Of a DNA stretch of 15,182 nt, positions 13,529 through 15,182 are shown piece after piece (position 1 is the first letter of the stretch; each line of letters opens with the position of its first letter). The notes beneath the pieces are model-generated. The model searched no databases. It had not been told where the DNA came from and saw only the letters and a list, made by a program, of their open reading frames with translations. The stretch comes from Pseudomonadota bacterium (GTDB lineage: Bacteria; Pseudomonadota; Alphaproteobacteria; Rhizobiales; Beijerinckiaceae), in NCBI GenBank assembly GCA_023386115.1, contig JAEWKL010000269.1, positions 1 through 15,182 of the forward strand. Direction: 5' to 3'. Made by a program: the position numbers and the translations under genes.

Positions 13529-13766
13529 GCCGGAACCTCGTCCCCACCGAAGCGCTGTCCGCTTCCGTGGAGACGAGGCGGCACGATCACGGACCGAGAG
13601 CAGCGCGCGACGTCGCGACCTTGAAAGCGTCGCCGATGGTCAAGCGTAGCCGGTGTAAGAGGAACGGGCTCGTCGTAGACAATTCGGCAAACTTGAAGAC
13701 CTAGAACAATCGACGAGGGCAACGGAATCGGGTGCTGCTCGGCGGATAGGAAAGGGAAAGGTCCAG
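13529..13766. other. Spacer before the tandem hydrolase gene
   Basis: There is no gene in these 238 bases. A small hairpin GAAGCG-CTGTC-CGCTTC (13549-13565) just after the WecG-type stop has no T tract, so it is at best a weak or Rho-dependent end. The rest (13610-13760) is less GC-rich than the genes and may hold a promoter for the hydrolase, which has an AAAGG ribosome site just ahead of its start. Confidence 0.45.
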
Positions 13767-15182
13767 ATGCTGACCGACGACGCGGGCAAAACGCCCATCG
13801 CGGCGGAGCCGGTCCCGGTCGTGCTCGGCGATGCGTTCGGCTGGTACAGCCCGGGCACGCGCCGGCGCGGCGTGCTCCTGTGCGGCACGTTCGGGTTCGA
13901 GCAATGGTGCGCCTACCGCTCCTGGCGTGCCCTGGCCGCGACGATCGCCGGCGCCGGCTGCCCGACCCTGCGCTTCGACTATCCGGGCCAGGGCGATTCG
14001 CGCGACCCGGCCGGTCCCGAGATCCCGGCGGCGCTCGATGCGATCCGAGAGGGCATCGCCACCCTGCGCGACCAGGCGGGGGCGGAGGAGATCGTGGTGG
14101 TCGGCCTGCGCCTCGGCGCGACCCTCGCGGCTTTGGCCGGCGAGCGGATCGACCGGCTGGTGATGCTGGCGCCGTTCATCACCGGCAAGGCCTATCGCCG
14201 CGAGATGGCGATGCAGTCGCGGCTCATCGACGTCATGCCCGACCGCACGCCGATGCCGCAGGACCCCGATTCGCTGCTGGCCGGCAGCTTCACCCTCGGG
14301 CCGCAGACCCTCGCCGACCTTGCCCGGCTCGACCTGATGGCACCGGAGCGGGCCCCGGCGCCGCGGATCCTGATGCTCGGGCCGAAGGTCGAGGCCCTGG
14401 CCGAGCGCTACCGGGCGTTCGGGAGCCTCGTCGAGACCGGGCCGTTTCCCGATCTGAACCAGCTCGTCTCCGAGCCGCTCTTCTCCCGCACCCCCGAGCA
14501 GACCTTCGCGGCCGTGCGCGACTTCGCCGTGGCGCAGATGCCCGCGTCCGTCGCGCCCTCGCCCTCGCCCTCGCCCGTGCCTTCCTGCCGGCTCGCCGAC
14601 GCGACGTGGCAGGAGGAGGTGTCGCGCTTCGGCCCCGGCCTCGTCGGCATCCTGTGCCGGCCGCGCGGGCCGTGGAGCGGCGGCACCGTGCTGATGGTCA
14701 ATTCCGGGCGCAACCCGCGGGCCGGGCACGGTCGGCAGACGACGCAGCTCAGCCGGCGGCTGGCCGCGTCCGGCATCGCCTCGTTCCGCTTCGACCTGCG
14801 CGGCATCGGCGACAGCGCCGAGCGTCCGGACGGATCCCTGCCGCTCTACGCCGTGGATGCGGTCGCAGACGTCCAGGCTGCGCTGAACCATCTCGAGGCC
14901 CGGCAGCACACGCCCTGCGTGGTCCTTGGCGTCTGCAGCGGGGCCTTCCTGGCGTTCCAGACGATCTGCCGGGACGAGCGCCTGTCCGCGGCGGTCCTGG
15001 TCAACCTGCATTGCTTCGATGTGGAGCCCGGCATCGACATCGAGACGATGATCCGCGACTCCTTCCGCGGGGAGGTGGGCTACGCCGAGCGGGCGCGGCA
15101 GGGCGACCTCTGGCGTCGGATCCTCAGCGGCGAATTGCGCATCGGCAAGATCCTGCGGGCCCTGGGGCGCGACGCCCGGGCC
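13767..15182 (+). CDS. Tandem alpha/beta-hydrolase protein, EPS/exosortase-associated type (3' partial)
   Basis: An ATG at 13767 opens 472 codons without a stop up to the window edge. Two alpha/beta-hydrolase domains are visible. Domain 1 (about 15-265) has GVLLCGTFGFEQWCAYRSW, TLRFDYPGQGDS and the elbow VVVGLRLGA (113-117 GLRLG). Domain 2 (from about 280) has GTVLMVNSGRNPRAGHGRQ, SFRFDLRGIGDSAE and the elbow VVLGVCSGAF (388-392 GVCSG). The Ser nucleophile of GxSxG is Arg in domain 1 and Cys in domain 2. A Ser-Pro linker (SPSPSPVPS, a TCGCCC microrepeat near 14559-14576) separates them. The arrangement recalls the exosortase-A/EPS-associated hydrolases 1 and 2, here fused; domain 1 may be non-catalytic. 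The substrate is unknown. It lies downstream of the EPS glycosyltransferase on the same strand. Confidence 0.85.
   Translation, partial: MLTDDAGKTPIAAEPVPVVLGDAFGWYSPGTRRRGVLLCGTFGFEQWCAYRSWRALAATIAGAGCPTLRFDYPGQGDSRDPAGPEIPAALDAIREGIATLRDQAGAEEIVVVGLRLGATLAALAGERIDRLVMLAPFITGKAYRREMAMQSRLIDVMPDRTPMPQDPDSLLAGSFTLGPQTLADLARLDLMAPERAPAPRILMLGPKVEALAERYRAFGSLVETGPFPDLNQLVSEPLFSRTPEQTFAAVRDFAVAQMPASVAPSPSPSPVPSCRLADATWQEEVSRFGPGLVGILCRPRGPWSGGTVLMVNSGRNPRAGHGRQTTQLSRRLAASGIASFRFDLRGIGDSAERPDGSLPLYAVDAVADVQAALNHLEARQHTPCVVLGVCSGAFLAFQTICRDERLSAAVLVNLHCFDVEPGIDIETMIRDSFRGEVGYAERARQGDLWRRILSGELRIGKILRALGRDARA

Noticed and set aside
13701..15011. Minus-strand frame opposite the tandem hydrolase
   Set aside because: The plus strand carries clear alpha/beta-hydrolase motifs over the same bases; the minus product has none.

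Overview
High-GC alphaproteobacterial DNA, most likely from a Methylobacterium or Methylorubrum relative. The grounds are base composition, a RepA/RepB partition pair of the repABC type, a YdeP-type molybdopterin oxidoreductase of the sort methylotrophs use on formate, and an exopolysaccharide (EPS) gene set. No tRNA, rRNA, CRISPR array, transposase or integrase was found. This assignment is inferred from reading, not from a database search.

Left edge (1-1009): on the minus strand lie an acyl carrier protein gene and the first 33 codons of a gene translationally coupled to it (ATGA overlap). A roughly 650 bp gene-free stretch follows, and its distal end is the repA control region.

Partition module (958-3330): repA and repB overlap by 4 bp. 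Two perfect 16-bp palindromes fitting the repABC parS consensus GTT-N4-GC-N4-AAC lie inside the repB reading frame. No repC follows, so this is an orphan partition locus or one whose initiator lies elsewhere.

Decay zone (3336-about 5160): a merR-like regulator with an internal deletion, a divergent remnant of a glutaredoxin-MauE/DoxX protein, and a frameshifted mgtC-like gene. A mer-type operator (CCGTA-N6-TACGG behind TTGACT) survives between the first two. Two small apparently intact genes sit among them: a secreted PsiF-repeat-like protein and a DUF551-like protein.

Metabolic block, minus strand (5168-8501): an FdhF/YdeP-family oxidoreductase with an intrinsic terminator, and a two-gene unit of a small hypothetical protein plus a YaiI/DUF188 protein. 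A G-rich and hairpin-bearing spacer (8502-8787) separates it from the EPS genes.

EPS block (8788-15182): a tight minus-strand operon reads flippase, secreted GH5 glucanase, GT4 glycosyltransferase. Divergent from it are a WecG/TagA/CpsF glycosyltransferase and a tandem alpha/beta-hydrolase protein that runs off the window. The set suggests lipid-linked repeat-unit synthesis, export by a Wzx-type flippase and periplasmic trimming of a beta-glucan-like polymer. The tandem hydrolase recalls the exosortase/EPS-associated hydrolases, but has Arg and Cys where the nucleophilic Ser is expected.
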